This document shows, piece after piece, positions 37,468 through 46,349 of a stretch of DNA of 64,000 nt. The DNA lies in the NCBI RefSeq assembly GCF_900299535.1, contig NZ_OMKE01000011.1:62001-126000 (forward strand), read 5' to 3'. A model generated the notes under the pieces. It was given only the letters and a program-made list of their open reading frames with translations. It was not told where the DNA came from and searched no databases. A program made the position numbers and the translations under genes. This DNA is from Aquimarina aquimarini. Lineage in GTDB: Bacteria > Bacteroidota > Bacteroidia > Flavobacteriales > Flavobacteriaceae. Each line of letters opens with the position of its first letter. Within the stretch, counting starts at the first letter, position 1.

Positions 37468-37792
37468 AACACAACTTTTGGTCTTGATCCATTTTATGAA
37501 ATATTTTGCTTAAAAAATTTAGAAAACTGTAGTTCAATTTTATACTTATGACTACAAAAATCTATAATTTTTTACTTTCAAACTAAAAATCCCCCCCACC
37601 AAAACCCTCCACCTATATTAAGTATATCCACCAGACTCTTTCTTTAAACAAAAATCAAACCCTTCATTACCAATTATTTATATTAAAAATGAGAATAAAA
37701 AAAGAATTTGTGACCTTCGGGTAGAGAATTGGAAAGTTACACACCTTTTAAGGCAAAAAATGAGTTTTTTTAGATGAATTAGATGGAAAACA
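37468..37792. other. Intergenic region with a 14-bp tRNA scrap
   Basis: No gene is seen. A C-rich patch lies near 37590-37612. TGTGACCTTCGGGT at 37709-37722 equals part of the tRNA-fMet T-arm/anticodon-arm region and may be a scar of a further insertion. Confidence 0.4.
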
Positions 37793-37831
37793 AAAAAGCT
37801 AAAACAATGAAAATCAAAGTTTTAGCTTTTT
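37793..37831 (-). terminator. Terminator of the intact tRNA-fMet
   Basis: AAAAAGCTAAAAC and GTTTTAGCTTTTT pair around a 13-nt loop, with a T-run on the minus strand. It lies 5 bp past the tRNA 3' end and differs in sequence from the hairpins behind the two tRNA fragments, as expected if an insertion replaced the original flank. Confidence 0.75.
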
Positions 37832-37836
37832 AAAAG

Positions 37837-37909
37837 TAGCGGGAACAGGACTCGAACCTGTGACCTTCGGGTTATGAGCCCGACGAGCTGCCTACTGCTC
37901 TATCCCGCG
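37837..37909 (-). tRNA. tRNA-fMet (initiator, anticodon CAT)
   Basis: The minus strand folds as a complete cloverleaf with anticodon loop CTCATAA. Initiator hallmarks are visible: the first base C1 cannot pair with U72, and the anticodon stem has three consecutive G:C pairs (GGG/CCC). The T arm reads GTTCGAGTC. CCA is not encoded. This is the functional member of the three related sequences, and its 3' half is the repeated att-like core. Confidence 0.95.
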
Positions 37910-38007
37910 ATGTATATTGTATAAATCAGAAGAAATCTGATTGTAATGTCATTTTATATGAACTTTCCGATTACATCCTCTTCATATATCATTTCCTAAT
38001 CGGAGTG

Positions 38008-38037
38008 CAAATATACAATCCTTTTTAGTTTAAACAA
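38008..38037 (-). promoter_or_regulatory. Promoter of tRNA-fMet
   Basis: On the minus strand TTG (38037-38035), 19 nt, and TATATTTG (38015-38008) fit the Bacteroidota consensus. A small AATCAGA/TCTGATT hairpin at 37924-37942 lies in the tRNA 5' leader. Confidence 0.65.
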
Positions 38038-38304
38038 TACTATTTTTACAAAAAAAATAAAAAAAACCATAACACACTTACAGCAAACACTTTAATAAAA
38101 TTCATTTACAAGAAACTCTAATCTGGAATAATTGAAGTGCTTTTTTTACTGAATTTAAAACACTAATCGTGTTCAATACTTAATCCTTTTATAGCCGTTC
38201 AGCTCTGAAAATCGATAAATAGCTGTCATTTAGCTATTTTGTTGTAAAAACATTTCACATATTCTTACCTTATAATCTCACTATTAATACAAACTCTATA
38301 GATT
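38038..38304. other. Intergenic region upstream of the chitinase
   Basis: AT-rich spacer between divergent tRNA and chitinase transcripts. I see no clear regulatory motif for the chitinase. Confidence 0.35.
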
Positions 38305-40722
38305 ATGAAACCAATACCTATTCTTACAAATTTAATTTTAAATATATTTCTAATATGTTTTATTAGTACTCTTACTAATCTTCACGCCAAAGAGCTTCAT
38401 CTTTTACCAAGTAAAAACACATTTTTCACTCAAGATAATTGTACGACTATAACTGCTTGGTCATCGGACCAGATATATACTGGCGGTGAAATTATAAAAC
38501 ATAATAATAGTAGATATAAAGCCAAATGGTGGAATCGAAATATGAATCCATCAACCAACTCACAACCTTACGGTGCGTGGGAATCTTTAGGGGCTTGTAG
38601 TGGCGGGAACAACAATATTGCTCCTACAATAAATATTACATCTCCTACAAATAATTCATCCTTTGAAGAAGGTACTACAATTACCATTACAGCAAATGCC
38701 AGTGATCAAGATGGCAGTATTGCAAAAGTTGAATTCTTTAACAACAACACTTTACTTGGAGAAGATATTACTACTCCTTATACTTTTAGCATCAACACTC
38801 CCATAGTGGGGAGTTACAATCTTACTGCCGTAGCAACAGATAACCAAGGAGCATCAACTACATCTATATCAGTTTCTGTTATGGTTACACCTGCGGGTAC
38901 TGGAGGAAATACTTGTAATGGTTTACCTCAATATGTAGAAGGAAATCCTTATGACCAAGGAGAAAGTGTACAAAATGAAAATATGATTTACGAATGTAAA
39001 ATAGCAGGATGGTGCTCATCTAGCTCTGGTTGGGCCTATGCCCCAGGAACAGGAGCTCACTGGGAAGATGCATGGGTTAAAACTGGAAATTGTGGGGGTT
39101 CTGGAGGAAACACACCTCCTAATGTAAATATTACTGCTCCCAATAATGGAACTATTTATGCTTTAGGTGACATTATAACAATTACTGCAAATGCTACAGA
39201 TAACGACGGCACTATAACAAAAGTGGAGTTTTTTGATGGCACAACCAAACTAGGAGAAGACACAACTCTTCCCTATTCATTTACCCTAACCACTAGTGCA
39301 AATGGTTATTCACTTACTGCTATTGCTACTGATGACAAAGGCGCATCAACTACATCACCTATCGTATCTATAAGAAGAGATACAGGAGGAGGTAATGGCG
39401 CCTTACCAGCACGAATACTGAATGGATATTGGCATAATTTTCAGAATGGTTCTGGTATCAGTAAGCTTAGAGATATAAATCCTAATTGGGATGTCATTAA
39501 TGTTTCTTTTGCTGTACCAACTGTTTCGTCTACTGATGGACAAATTGGTTTTCAGTTAGATCCTGTATTCAACACCATAAATTATAGTGTAGCTGATTTT
39601 AAATCTGATATTTTATTACTGCAAAGCCAAGGCAAAAAAGTTATTATTTCTATTGGTGGGGCAGAAGGAACTGTACGACTCAACTCTATATCTGCTAGAG
39701 ATAAGTTTACAAGTTCAATGATTTCTATTATCGAGGAGTATGGTTTTGATGGAATGGACATTGATTTTGAGGGGCAATCGTTATCTCTTGATTTTGGTGA
39801 TAATGATTTTGCTAACCCAACAACTCCTGTTATCGTAAATACCATCAATGCTGTAAAAAGTATTTGTACTCATTTTGGAAACAATTTTATCCTAACAATG
39901 GCTCCAGAGACATTTTTTGTACAATTAGGATATGCTTTTTATGGTGGAATATCACAAGGTGCAGACAGGCGAGCTGGTGCTTATTTACCATTAATACACG
40001 CACTACGTGATAAATTGACTTTTTTACAGGTACAGTATTACAATTCTGGATCTATAACTGCTTTGGACGATCAGGCATATGCTATGGGAAATTCAGATTT
40101 TTATGTTTCTCTAGTAGATATGCTACTCAAAGGATTTCCTATTACAAAAAATCAAAGTTATTTTTTCCCCCCTCTACGACAGGATCAAATATTAATAGGA
40201 GTCCCCGCTTTTGTACAAGCTGGTGGCGGGTATACAGGACCTGATGGTGTTATAAAAGCAATGGATTATCTTATAAAAGGAACTTCTTTTGGAGGACAGT
40301 ATCAATTAAACCAAACATACTCCAACCTACGAGGAGTTATGAGTTGGTCTATAAACTGGGATGAATATGATAATTTCTCTTTTTCTAACCCTGTAAGAAT
40401 ATATCTAGATGGACTTCAAAACAGGTCTCCTCTTGGCTTACAAAGAAATAATGAATCATCAAACAATATAAATCTATACCCAAATCCAATAACGGATAAT
40501 CATCTTGCAGTGTCAATTGATACTCCAATCAATGATTCTTCTTTTACTTTACAAATTTTTACCCCTACAGGAGTAAAAGTGTTTGAACAAACTAATGTTT
40601 CACTAAAAAAAGGTAGTAAAACCACCCTTACTTTTGATATGAGTAATTTGAAATCTGGTTTATATCTATATAACCTCTTATTGGATAACAAAAAGACTAG
40701 TGGAACTCTTTTTATAGAATAA
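38305..40722 (+). CDS. GH18 chitinase with two carbohydrate-binding modules and T9SS sorting domain
   Basis: The 805-residue protein has a signal peptide (about residues 1-29). Order: a CBM5/12-type chitin-binding module (AWSSDQIYTGGEIIKHNNSRYKAKWW, AWESLGAC), an Ig-like domain (PTINITSPTNNSSFEEG), a second CBM (CNGLPQYVEGNPYDQGE to TGNCGG), a second Ig-like domain (PNVNITAPNNGTIYALG), then the GH18 barrel with catalytic D482-G-M-D485-I-D487-F-E489, and a C-terminal sorting domain (NLYPNPITDNHL, LKSGLYLYNLLL). Glu489 is the acid/base of the family. It hydrolyses chitin outside the cell after T9SS export. Confidence 0.95.
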   Translation: MKPIPILTNLILNIFLICFISTLTNLHAKELHLLPSKNTFFTQDNCTTITAWSSDQIYTGGEIIKHNNSRYKAKWWNRNMNPSTNSQPYGAWESLGACSGGNNNIAPTINITSPTNNSSFEEGTTITITANASDQDGSIAKVEFFNNNTLLGEDITTPYTFSINTPIVGSYNLTAVATDNQGASTTSISVSVMVTPAGTGGNTCNGLPQYVEGNPYDQGESVQNENMIYECKIAGWCSSSSGWAYAPGTGAHWEDAWVKTGNCGGSGGNTPPNVNITAPNNGTIYALGDIITITANATDNDGTITKVEFFDGTTKLGEDTTLPYSFTLTTSANGYSLTAIATDDKGASTTSPIVSIRRDTGGGNGALPARILNGYWHNFQNGSGISKLRDINPNWDVINVSFAVPTVSSTDGQIGFQLDPVFNTINYSVADFKSDILLLQSQGKKVIISIGGAEGTVRLNSISARDKFTSSMISIIEEYGFDGMDIDFEGQSLSLDFGDNDFANPTTPVIVNTINAVKSICTHFGNNFILTMAPETFFVQLGYAFYGGISQGADRRAGAYLPLIHALRDKLTFLQVQYYNSGSITALDDQAYAMGNSDFYVSLVDMLLKGFPITKNQSYFFPPLRQDQILIGVPAFVQAGGGYTGPDGVIKAMDYLIKGTSFGGQYQLNQTYSNLRGVMSWSINWDEYDNFSFSNPVRIYLDGLQNRSPLGLQRNNESSNNINLYPNPITDNHLAVSIDTPINDSSFTLQIFTPTGVKVFEQTNVSLKKGSKTTLTFDMSNLKSGLYLYNLLLDNKKTSGTLFIE

Positions 40723-40785
40723 AACTCGATTTACAGAAAAAGTACTGCATTTAGTATTTAGTCATTACCTACTATGATTAAGCAA

Positions 40786-40820
40786 AAACCGATTAGAAAA
40801 TTGAAGTTTCTAATCGGTTT
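40786..40820. terminator. Bidirectional terminator after the chitinase
   Basis: AAACCGATTAGAAA and TTTCTAATCGGTTT are perfectly complementary around a 7-nt loop, with T-runs on both strands. It separates the convergent chitinase and CPXCG genes. Confidence 0.8.
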
Positions 40821-40847
40821 TATTTTTTCTTTTATTCAGAAATATAG

Positions 40848-41030
40848 TTATTGTTCTATAGGTAATGCTTCAAACGAAAACAGTTGAATATCTTCAAATC
40901 TAGGATGAACCTCTATAGGGTTACAACAAACTTCGCAATCCTCAATATATACTTGATATGAGACTGAAGGATCCAGTAACATGGATATTTCTTCCCAACA
41001 ATAGGGGCACTGAAAAAAATGTTCAAACAT
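40848..41030 (-). CDS. CPXCG-motif cysteine-rich small protein
   Basis: The 60-residue protein has CPYCWEEI and a second pair in CEVCCNPIEV, the spacing of the CPXCG family of small zinc-binding proteins. The first motif here is C-P-Y-C-W instead of C-P-x-C-G. The family is widespread in gamma-proteobacteria and Bacteroidota and has no known function. The gene stands alone between a terminator and a MarR gene. Confidence 0.85.
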   Translation of the reverse strand: MFEHFFQCPYCWEEISMLLDPSVSYQVYIEDCEVCCNPIEVHPRFEDIQLFSFEALPIEQ

Positions 41031-41239
41031 TACTTAATCATATAGAAATGGTTTAAACTTTTTCAATTGGCTAGAAAATGATGCTTTTTCACCCTTTACT
41101 CGACTTTTTTTCCTTCCGTAGCCCTGCTATGCAACTCGAAAAAGGCTTCAAAACAGCAAAAAATCATGAATTTTCGCTTCAATCCAAAAAGTTTAAATTA
41201 CTTTATAAAGAAATGCACAGAAGACAACATTTTTTTGTC

Positions 41240-41698
41240 CTATCCTTCTGCTATTTCTGCTATCTTGGTTTTTATTTTTTGTAGTGCAGTGACCAAAACC
41301 TTAATTTCTTTCTCATCCAAGCTTTCTTGAACTGCAGGTATAAGATCATACATAATGGGTTGTACTTTTTGAATCACTTCTTTAGCATAATCAGTAAGAA
41401 AAATACGATTTATTCGATTATCATTTTCATCACTTTTACGAATCACCAAATTTTTACTCTCCATGGTATTCACCAATCGAGTCATAGATGTTTTATCTCT
41501 ATGTGTTATAAAAGCCAAATCATTTTGCGGTTGTCCATCGTTTACATGCAAACGTTTTAATACACTCCATTGCTCTTTAGACAAATCTAATCCATTTTCT
41601 CTAAATGCTTTCTGAACTAAAAACCCAAAATCATAGTGAATTTTACCTACCCATGATAATGCATGAGCATTTAAATCTATAGCTTTTATGTCATTCAT
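41240..41698 (-). CDS. MarR-family transcriptional regulator
   Basis: The 152-residue protein shows the MarR winged helix: SKEQWSVLKRLHVNDGQPQNDLAFITHRDKTSMTRLVNTMES as helices 2-4, then the wing LVIRKSDENDNRINRIFLTDYAKE with the typical D-x-R. Flanking helices would form the dimer. MarR proteins usually repress nearby or autologous promoters in response to small molecules. No partner gene lies in the same direction, so the target is unclear. Confidence 0.9.
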   Translation of the reverse strand: MNDIKAIDLNAHALSWVGKIHYDFGFLVQKAFRENGLDLSKEQWSVLKRLHVNDGQPQNDLAFITHRDKTSMTRLVNTMESKNLVIRKSDENDNRINRIFLTDYAKEVIQKVQPIMYDLIPAVQESLDEKEIKVLVTALQKIKTKIAEIAEG

Positions 41699-41867
41699 AA
41701 ATACTGTTTTTTAGTTTGTTAAATACAAAAATATCTATAAAAATCTAGTTGTTCCTTCAACTGGTGATAAAAATATCACAAAAGTAACATCTCATTTTTC
41801 TGATAACTTAAAGATAATATATGCCATAGACATATACATACTTTATAAACAAAGAACGCCTTGCTAC

Positions 41868-43784
41868 CTATTTTATTGAGTCTATCTCTTCTTGTAACGC
41901 TTCCCAATCTTCCATCAAAGATAACAACAGGTCTTTCTTTGCTTGATACTTATCAAAAAAATCTGGTTGCGCAATAGTCTCATCATAGTTGATAGCAAGT
42001 TCTACATCGATTTCTTTGATTTCTTTTTCTAGCTTATTAATTTTAGACTCAACATTACTTAGCTTATTATTAAGCGACTTTATCTTTTTTTGATCTTCAT
42101 AAGATCTTTTGGCCGTTTCTTTGGTATCTGAAACCGTTTTTACAACCTTATCTTTCTTTTCGATATCACGCAGGTCATTTACTCTTCGTTCTTCTAAATA
42201 GAAGTCTATATCACCCAGATACTCTTTGATTTGCTTATTTTTAAATTCATAAACAGTATTAGTTAATCCCTGTAGGAAATCTCTATCGTGAGACACAAGA
42301 ATTAATGTTCCTTCAAAACGTTGTAATGCTTCTTTCAGGATGTTTTTTGATTTAATATCTAAGTGATTGGTAGGTTCATCCATCACCAATACATTAAAAG
42401 GCTCTAAAAGTAGCTTACATAATGCTAATCTATTACGCTCACCTCCTGATAACACTTTTACTTTTTTATCAACTTCATCTCCTCTAAACAAAAATGCACC
42501 TAGCATATCCCTAACTTTGCTTCGATTCTTTTCGTTTGCTGCATTGATCATGGTCTCATGAATCGTTATATCTCCATCCAGATATTCAGATTGATTTTGA
42601 GCAAAATACCCTATCTGCACATTATGCCCCAGTTTAAGAACTCCTTCATGAGATATTTCATTGATTATAATCTTTGCTAATGTTGTTTTACCTTGACCAT
42701 TCTGCCCTACAAAAGCAATTTTAGAACCTCGTTCTACCAATAAATCAATATCACTTAAAATTTGTTTCTCTCCGTAAGCTTTCCTTACTCCATCTGCCTC
42801 TATAACAACTTTACCTGGTTGTACACTGATAGGAAAACTAACATTCATCACTGCATTATCATCCTCATCAACTTCTATACGCTCTATTTTATCCAATTTT
42901 TTAATCAACGATTGAGCCATAGAAGCTTTAGAAGCTTTTGCTCTAAACTTTTCTATGAGTTTTTCTGTTTGCTCTATTTGCTTGGATTGATTTTTTTGAG
43001 TTGCAAGCTGTTGTTCTCTTACTTCTTCTCTAAGCACTAAATACTCAGAGTATGGCTTATTATAATCATAAATTCGACCTAAAGAGATTTCTATTGTTCT
43101 ATTGGTCACATTATCCAAAAACATTTTATCGTGAGATACAATGACAACAACTCCTGCATAATTTCTTAAAAAACTTTCAAGCCATATAATCGATTCTATA
43201 TCTAGATGGTTTGTCGGCTCATCGAGCAACAAAATATCATTATTTTGCAATAAGAGTTTTGCCAACTCAATTCGCATACGCCATCCTCCAGAGAAAGTAT
43301 CTGTTAATCTATCAAAATCCTCTCTCATAAATCCAAGCCCTTGTAGGACTTTTTCTGTTTCTCCTTGGTAATTATACCCTCCTAGAATTTCATAATGATG
43401 TGTCAGATCACTTAAATCAGTAATCAATTGATTGTATTCCTCACTTTCATAATCTGTGCGCTCTGCTAGTTGAGCATTGATTTTATCAATTTCTCTTTCT
43501 GCATTCTTAATATCTATAAAAGCTTCATAAGCTTCATCAAGAACAGTACGCCCTAATACAAAATCTATATCTTGTTTTAGAAAACCAATTTTCACCTCTT
43601 TATCCATGGCTATCTGCCCCGAATCAGGCTCTTGCTCTTTAGATAAAATCTTGAGCATGGTTGATTTTCCTGCACCATTTTTTCCTATCAATCCTACTCG
43701 ATCTCCTGTATTTAATCTGAAGCTTATTTCTTCAAAAAGGTACTCTCCTCCAAACGAAATCGATAAGTTATGTATGTTTAACAT
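41868..43784 (-). CDS. ABC-F family ATPase, ribosome-associated
   Basis: The 638-residue protein has two ABC domains and no membrane segment. Walker A motifs are GLIGKNGAGKST (about 34) and FVGQNGQGKTT (about 345); signatures are FSGGWRMRIELAK and LSGGERNRLALCK; Walker B is LLLDEPTNHLD and LVMDEPTNHLD. A charged linker between domains and a C-terminal coiled coil (KIKSLNNKLSNVESKINKLEKE) match ABC-F proteins of the Uup/ABCF3 group. These act on the ribosome during translation instead of transporting. Confidence 0.93.
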   Translation of the reverse strand: MLNIHNLSISFGGEYLFEEISFRLNTGDRVGLIGKNGAGKSTMLKILSKEQEPDSGQIAMDKEVKIGFLKQDIDFVLGRTVLDEAYEAFIDIKNAEREIDKINAQLAERTDYESEEYNQLITDLSDLTHHYEILGGYNYQGETEKVLQGLGFMREDFDRLTDTFSGGWRMRIELAKLLLQNNDILLLDEPTNHLDIESIIWLESFLRNYAGVVVIVSHDKMFLDNVTNRTIEISLGRIYDYNKPYSEYLVLREEVREQQLATQKNQSKQIEQTEKLIEKFRAKASKASMAQSLIKKLDKIERIEVDEDDNAVMNVSFPISVQPGKVVIEADGVRKAYGEKQILSDIDLLVERGSKIAFVGQNGQGKTTLAKIIINEISHEGVLKLGHNVQIGYFAQNQSEYLDGDITIHETMINAANEKNRSKVRDMLGAFLFRGDEVDKKVKVLSGGERNRLALCKLLLEPFNVLVMDEPTNHLDIKSKNILKEALQRFEGTLILVSHDRDFLQGLTNTVYEFKNKQIKEYLGDIDFYLEERRVNDLRDIEKKDKVVKTVSDTKETAKRSYEDQKKIKSLNNKLSNVESKINKLEKEIKEIDVELAINYDETIAQPDFFDKYQAKKDLLLSLMEDWEALQEEIDSIK

Positions 43785-43841
43785 CAGCTTTTGAATATTT
43801 TGTGCAAAGATGATTAATTTTGTGTTAGAATAAAAGCGCTT

Positions 43842-44228
43842 ATGAATTTCTTAAAAGGAACAAAAATTTATAGTATACTAACAGGTAGTTGCCCCGTATG
43901 TCATAACGAAAGTATGTATACAGAAGCAAATCCTTATAAGTTAAGTCAAACTCTAAAAATGCAAGAACGCTGTAGCCATTGTAATACTAAATACAAAATA
44001 GAACCTTCCTTTTTCTATGGAGCTATGTATATAAGCTACGGAGTTGGAATTGCTTTTGCGGTAGCTGCTTTTGTGATTAGCCATTTTTTTCTAAAATTAG
44101 GGCTTTTATATTCATTTTTCTCAATTGTAGCAACACTTATAGGCTTTATGCCAGTTATTATGAGGTTATCCAGAAATATATGGATCAACTTATTTATGCA
44201 CTATAAGAAAGAAAAAAAACTATCATAA
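43842..44228 (+). CDS. DUF983 membrane protein
   Basis: The 128-residue product has an N-terminal zinc-ribbon-like part (GSCPVCHNESMY, ERCSHCNTKYKIEPSFFYGAMY) and two transmembrane helices (about 64-84 and 88-108). This is the DUF983 arrangement; the family is common next to cytochrome and membrane genes, with no firm role. It is divergent from the ABC-F gene and its end overlaps the convergent oxidoreductase gene by 6 bp. Confidence 0.88.
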   Translation: MNFLKGTKIYSILTGSCPVCHNESMYTEANPYKLSQTLKMQERCSHCNTKYKIEPSFFYGAMYISYGVGIAFAVAAFVISHFFLKLGLLYSFFSIVATLIGFMPVIMRLSRNIWINLFMHYKKEKKLS

Positions 44229-45266
44229 CGTATCAAAACGATTGCTATCTATTTCTTTACTTAAAGAAACTCCCAACTCTATATGAGCGTATAGTTGCTT
44301 AGCTACAGATGGTGCGATAAGTATACCTCTACTACCTAACCCATTTAAGATATGAAAACTTGGATTATGAGGGTGTGTTCCTACCAAAGGCCTTCTATCT
44401 CTAACTGTAGGACGTATCCCTGATACTTGACCTATCACCTCATAATTTACTTTTAAAAACTTTTGTAGCTTCTTTTCTAGCTCTTCTCTTGCTGTAGTTG
44501 TTATCTCTGCAGATTTATCTTCATTATTATACGTTGCCCCTACTTTATACAAATCATCTCCCAAAGGAATAATAAATATAGAAGACTTTACAGCCTCTTT
44601 TAGCTTTAATTCAAGCGATCTAATTATTATATACTCTCCTTTATTACCATACAATGGTAAATGATTAAAAAAAGGGTTCTTTTTTAAACCAAACCCTTCT
44701 GCAAATACAATATGCCTACATGGGACTCCTCTATACTCAATAAAGCCTTCTTTTACCACCACATCTTCATATTCAAAGGGCTGATTATAAAAAGCATTTT
44801 TTTCTTCAAGATACGCTGCATAAGAGGAAAGCATAGTTTTAATATCAATCTTACCTGTATGTTTTACTTTTCCGTAATGAAACGGGATATCCAAATGTTC
44901 ATTTTCATTTCTAATTAGTTCTGGACAAAGAAATTCACCTAACAATGGTTTATCACCAGCTTCTATCCATTTATTTTGTTCTTCAGCTGCATTAAATCTT
45001 CTTAAAACAGGAAGCTCAGAAACTAATTTTTTATTCAATTTGGCTTCTATGCTTTTATAAAAAGGAATTGCTTCTTTAATCTGCTCTGAAGCCTCCCAGG
45101 CAAGCGTAAAACGTTTTAAAATTACAGGATTATACAACCCTCCAGCAACTCTAGATGATTTTTGAGAGAAATCCTCATATACTCTATATGTTTTATTATT
45201 ATTTTCTAATTCTTCAACAAAAGACATTCCAGACAACCCGAACCCTACAACAATATAATCTAGCAT
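44223..45266 (-). CDS. FAD-dependent oxidoreductase (DAO family)
   Basis: The 347-residue protein begins MLDYIVVGFGLSGMSF, a dinucleotide-binding G-x-G-x-x-G loop for FAD, and ends with the DAO-type C-terminal signature (GIRPTVRDRRPLVGTHP, LNGLGSRGILIAPSVA). This pattern is shared with D-amino acid oxidases and the oxidoreductase half of MnmC-like enzymes. The substrate is not evident. It is widespread in Flavobacteriaceae near the gld genes. Confidence 0.85.
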   Translation of the reverse strand: MLDYIVVGFGLSGMSFVEELENNNKTYRVYEDFSQKSSRVAGGLYNPVILKRFTLAWEASEQIKEAIPFYKSIEAKLNKKLVSELPVLRRFNAAEEQNKWIEAGDKPLLGEFLCPELIRNENEHLDIPFHYGKVKHTGKIDIKTMLSSYAAYLEEKNAFYNQPFEYEDVVVKEGFIEYRGVPCRHIVFAEGFGLKKNPFFNHLPLYGNKGEYIIIRSLELKLKEAVKSSIFIIPLGDDLYKVGATYNNEDKSAEITTTAREELEKKLQKFLKVNYEVIGQVSGIRPTVRDRRPLVGTHPHNPSFHILNGLGSRGILIAPSVAKQLYAHIELGVSLSKEIDSNRFDTL

Positions 45267-45383
45267 TATTTACTTTTTTTTGATTTTACTATATCTATTA
45301 TTTATTACAAAGTTCAAACAATACGTGTTAAAATTAAGTAATACAAAAAGCATAATTATTATTTAGTTTTATTCAAAAATAAC

Positions 45384-45413
45384 AAAACGCCCAACTATTG
45401 TTGGGCGTTTTGT
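45384..45413. terminator. Bidirectional terminator after gldN
   Basis: AAAACGCCCAAC and GTTGGGCGTTTT form a perfect stem around a 4-nt loop, with A- and T-runs on the two sides. It ends the gld operon ahead of the oxidoreductase gene. Confidence 0.85.
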
Positions 45414-45439
45414 ATAAATCGTTGAAAAAATATGGGTTA

Positions 45440-46330
45440 CTAGTAACTCCACATATCCATTTCAAAATTACGTATGTTTTCTTTAATTCTCTCACTCTCT
45501 AGAAGTTGCATCAAAGCGTTATCAACCACATAATCTTTAATCTCACGGTCACCTTGAATATTATCTTCTTTATAAATCACAGAACTAAAACGTCTTGCAT
45601 TAAGAATGTGATCATAAGTAAAAGGCATTGAAGTATTCTTTCTATTAAATGCCATTGCATTATGAAGAATTTCTCGCACATCGGGATACCAGATCCAGAA
45701 CAATGCAACCATATCTGGCTCATCGTCATCGATAAAATTCACATCAGGAGCAACTGGTGCTAAACCGATTAATCTGTATCTTAACTCACCTAAACGTTTA
45801 TCAAAATACCAATATCCTCTAATTTTATACTCAGCAATATCAGCAGAATTAATATCTCTTCTGTTAATATATTGAGGGTCCACTTCTTCTCCTGCATTAT
45901 ATTGCTCATAACCAAGATCAGTAGTATCTATTTTAGACATTGTTGATTGTAAATCTTCAAATGTACGTGTCTCATTAAAGTAAGAATCTGAGTAAATATT
46001 TTTGATTTTCCCATTTCTAATATTATTTACCAAAACGTCATACAATGAACGACGATTGGCTCCAATATTAAAAGTATCTATAGGATAATACAATGGAAAA
46101 TTGATTCTTTCATCAAGATCTATTGTTTCCCATGTAGTCTTAGACCATAATATATCACGCTTATCAACGTACCCATATTCTAATGGATGATCATTATCAT
46201 ATAATATCTGCTCATCTGTCTTTATTCCAATCTCTTCTGGGTTACTTGCATTCAAAACATTTGTCTGCCCAAAAGAAAGAGAAGAAACCAATAGACCAAA
46301 AACGGTTAATACAAAATTTCTCAAATTCAT
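45440..46330 (-). CDS. gldN: T9SS ring component GldN
   Basis: The 296-residue protein has a signal peptide (MNLRNFVLTVFGLLVSSLSFGQ) and the family sequence blocks DKRDILWSKTTWETIDLDERINFP, YDVLVNNIRNGKI and LAPVAPDVNF, MVALFWIWYPDVRE. GldN (PorN) forms the periplasmic ring with lipoprotein GldK and contacts GldM. It is the last gene of gldK-L-M-N, and starts 19 bp after gldM. This complex exports the sorting-domain proteins found elsewhere in the window. Confidence 0.96.
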   Translation of the reverse strand: MNLRNFVLTVFGLLVSSLSFGQTNVLNASNPEEIGIKTDEQILYDNDHPLEYGYVDKRDILWSKTTWETIDLDERINFPLYYPIDTFNIGANRRSLYDVLVNNIRNGKIKNIYSDSYFNETRTFEDLQSTMSKIDTTDLGYEQYNAGEEVDPQYINRRDINSADIAEYKIRGYWYFDKRLGELRYRLIGLAPVAPDVNFIDDDEPDMVALFWIWYPDVREILHNAMAFNRKNTSMPFTYDHILNARRFSSVIYKEDNIQGDREIKDYVVDNALMQLLESERIKENIRNFEMDMWSY

Positions 46331-46349
46331 AACTACGTAAGTTTATTTT

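Larger units (their letters stand above)
29337..37878. mobile_element. Putative ~8.5-kb genomic island next to the intact tRNA-fMet
   Basis: The segment lies between the identical 44-bp tRNA repeat and the functional tRNA gene, on the 3' side of the tRNA as expected for tRNA-targeting elements. Cargo includes secreted proteins, IS remnants and unknown genes. No integrase is seen. Confidence 0.5.

Noticed and set aside
1969..37878. Integrative conjugative element
   Set aside because: No integrase, relaxase or conjugation genes are visible; only tRNA repeats and cargo support an integrated element.
41078..41284. 68-codon plus-strand frame before the MarR gene
   Set aside because: Composition is not protein-like and it overlaps the end of the MarR gene.
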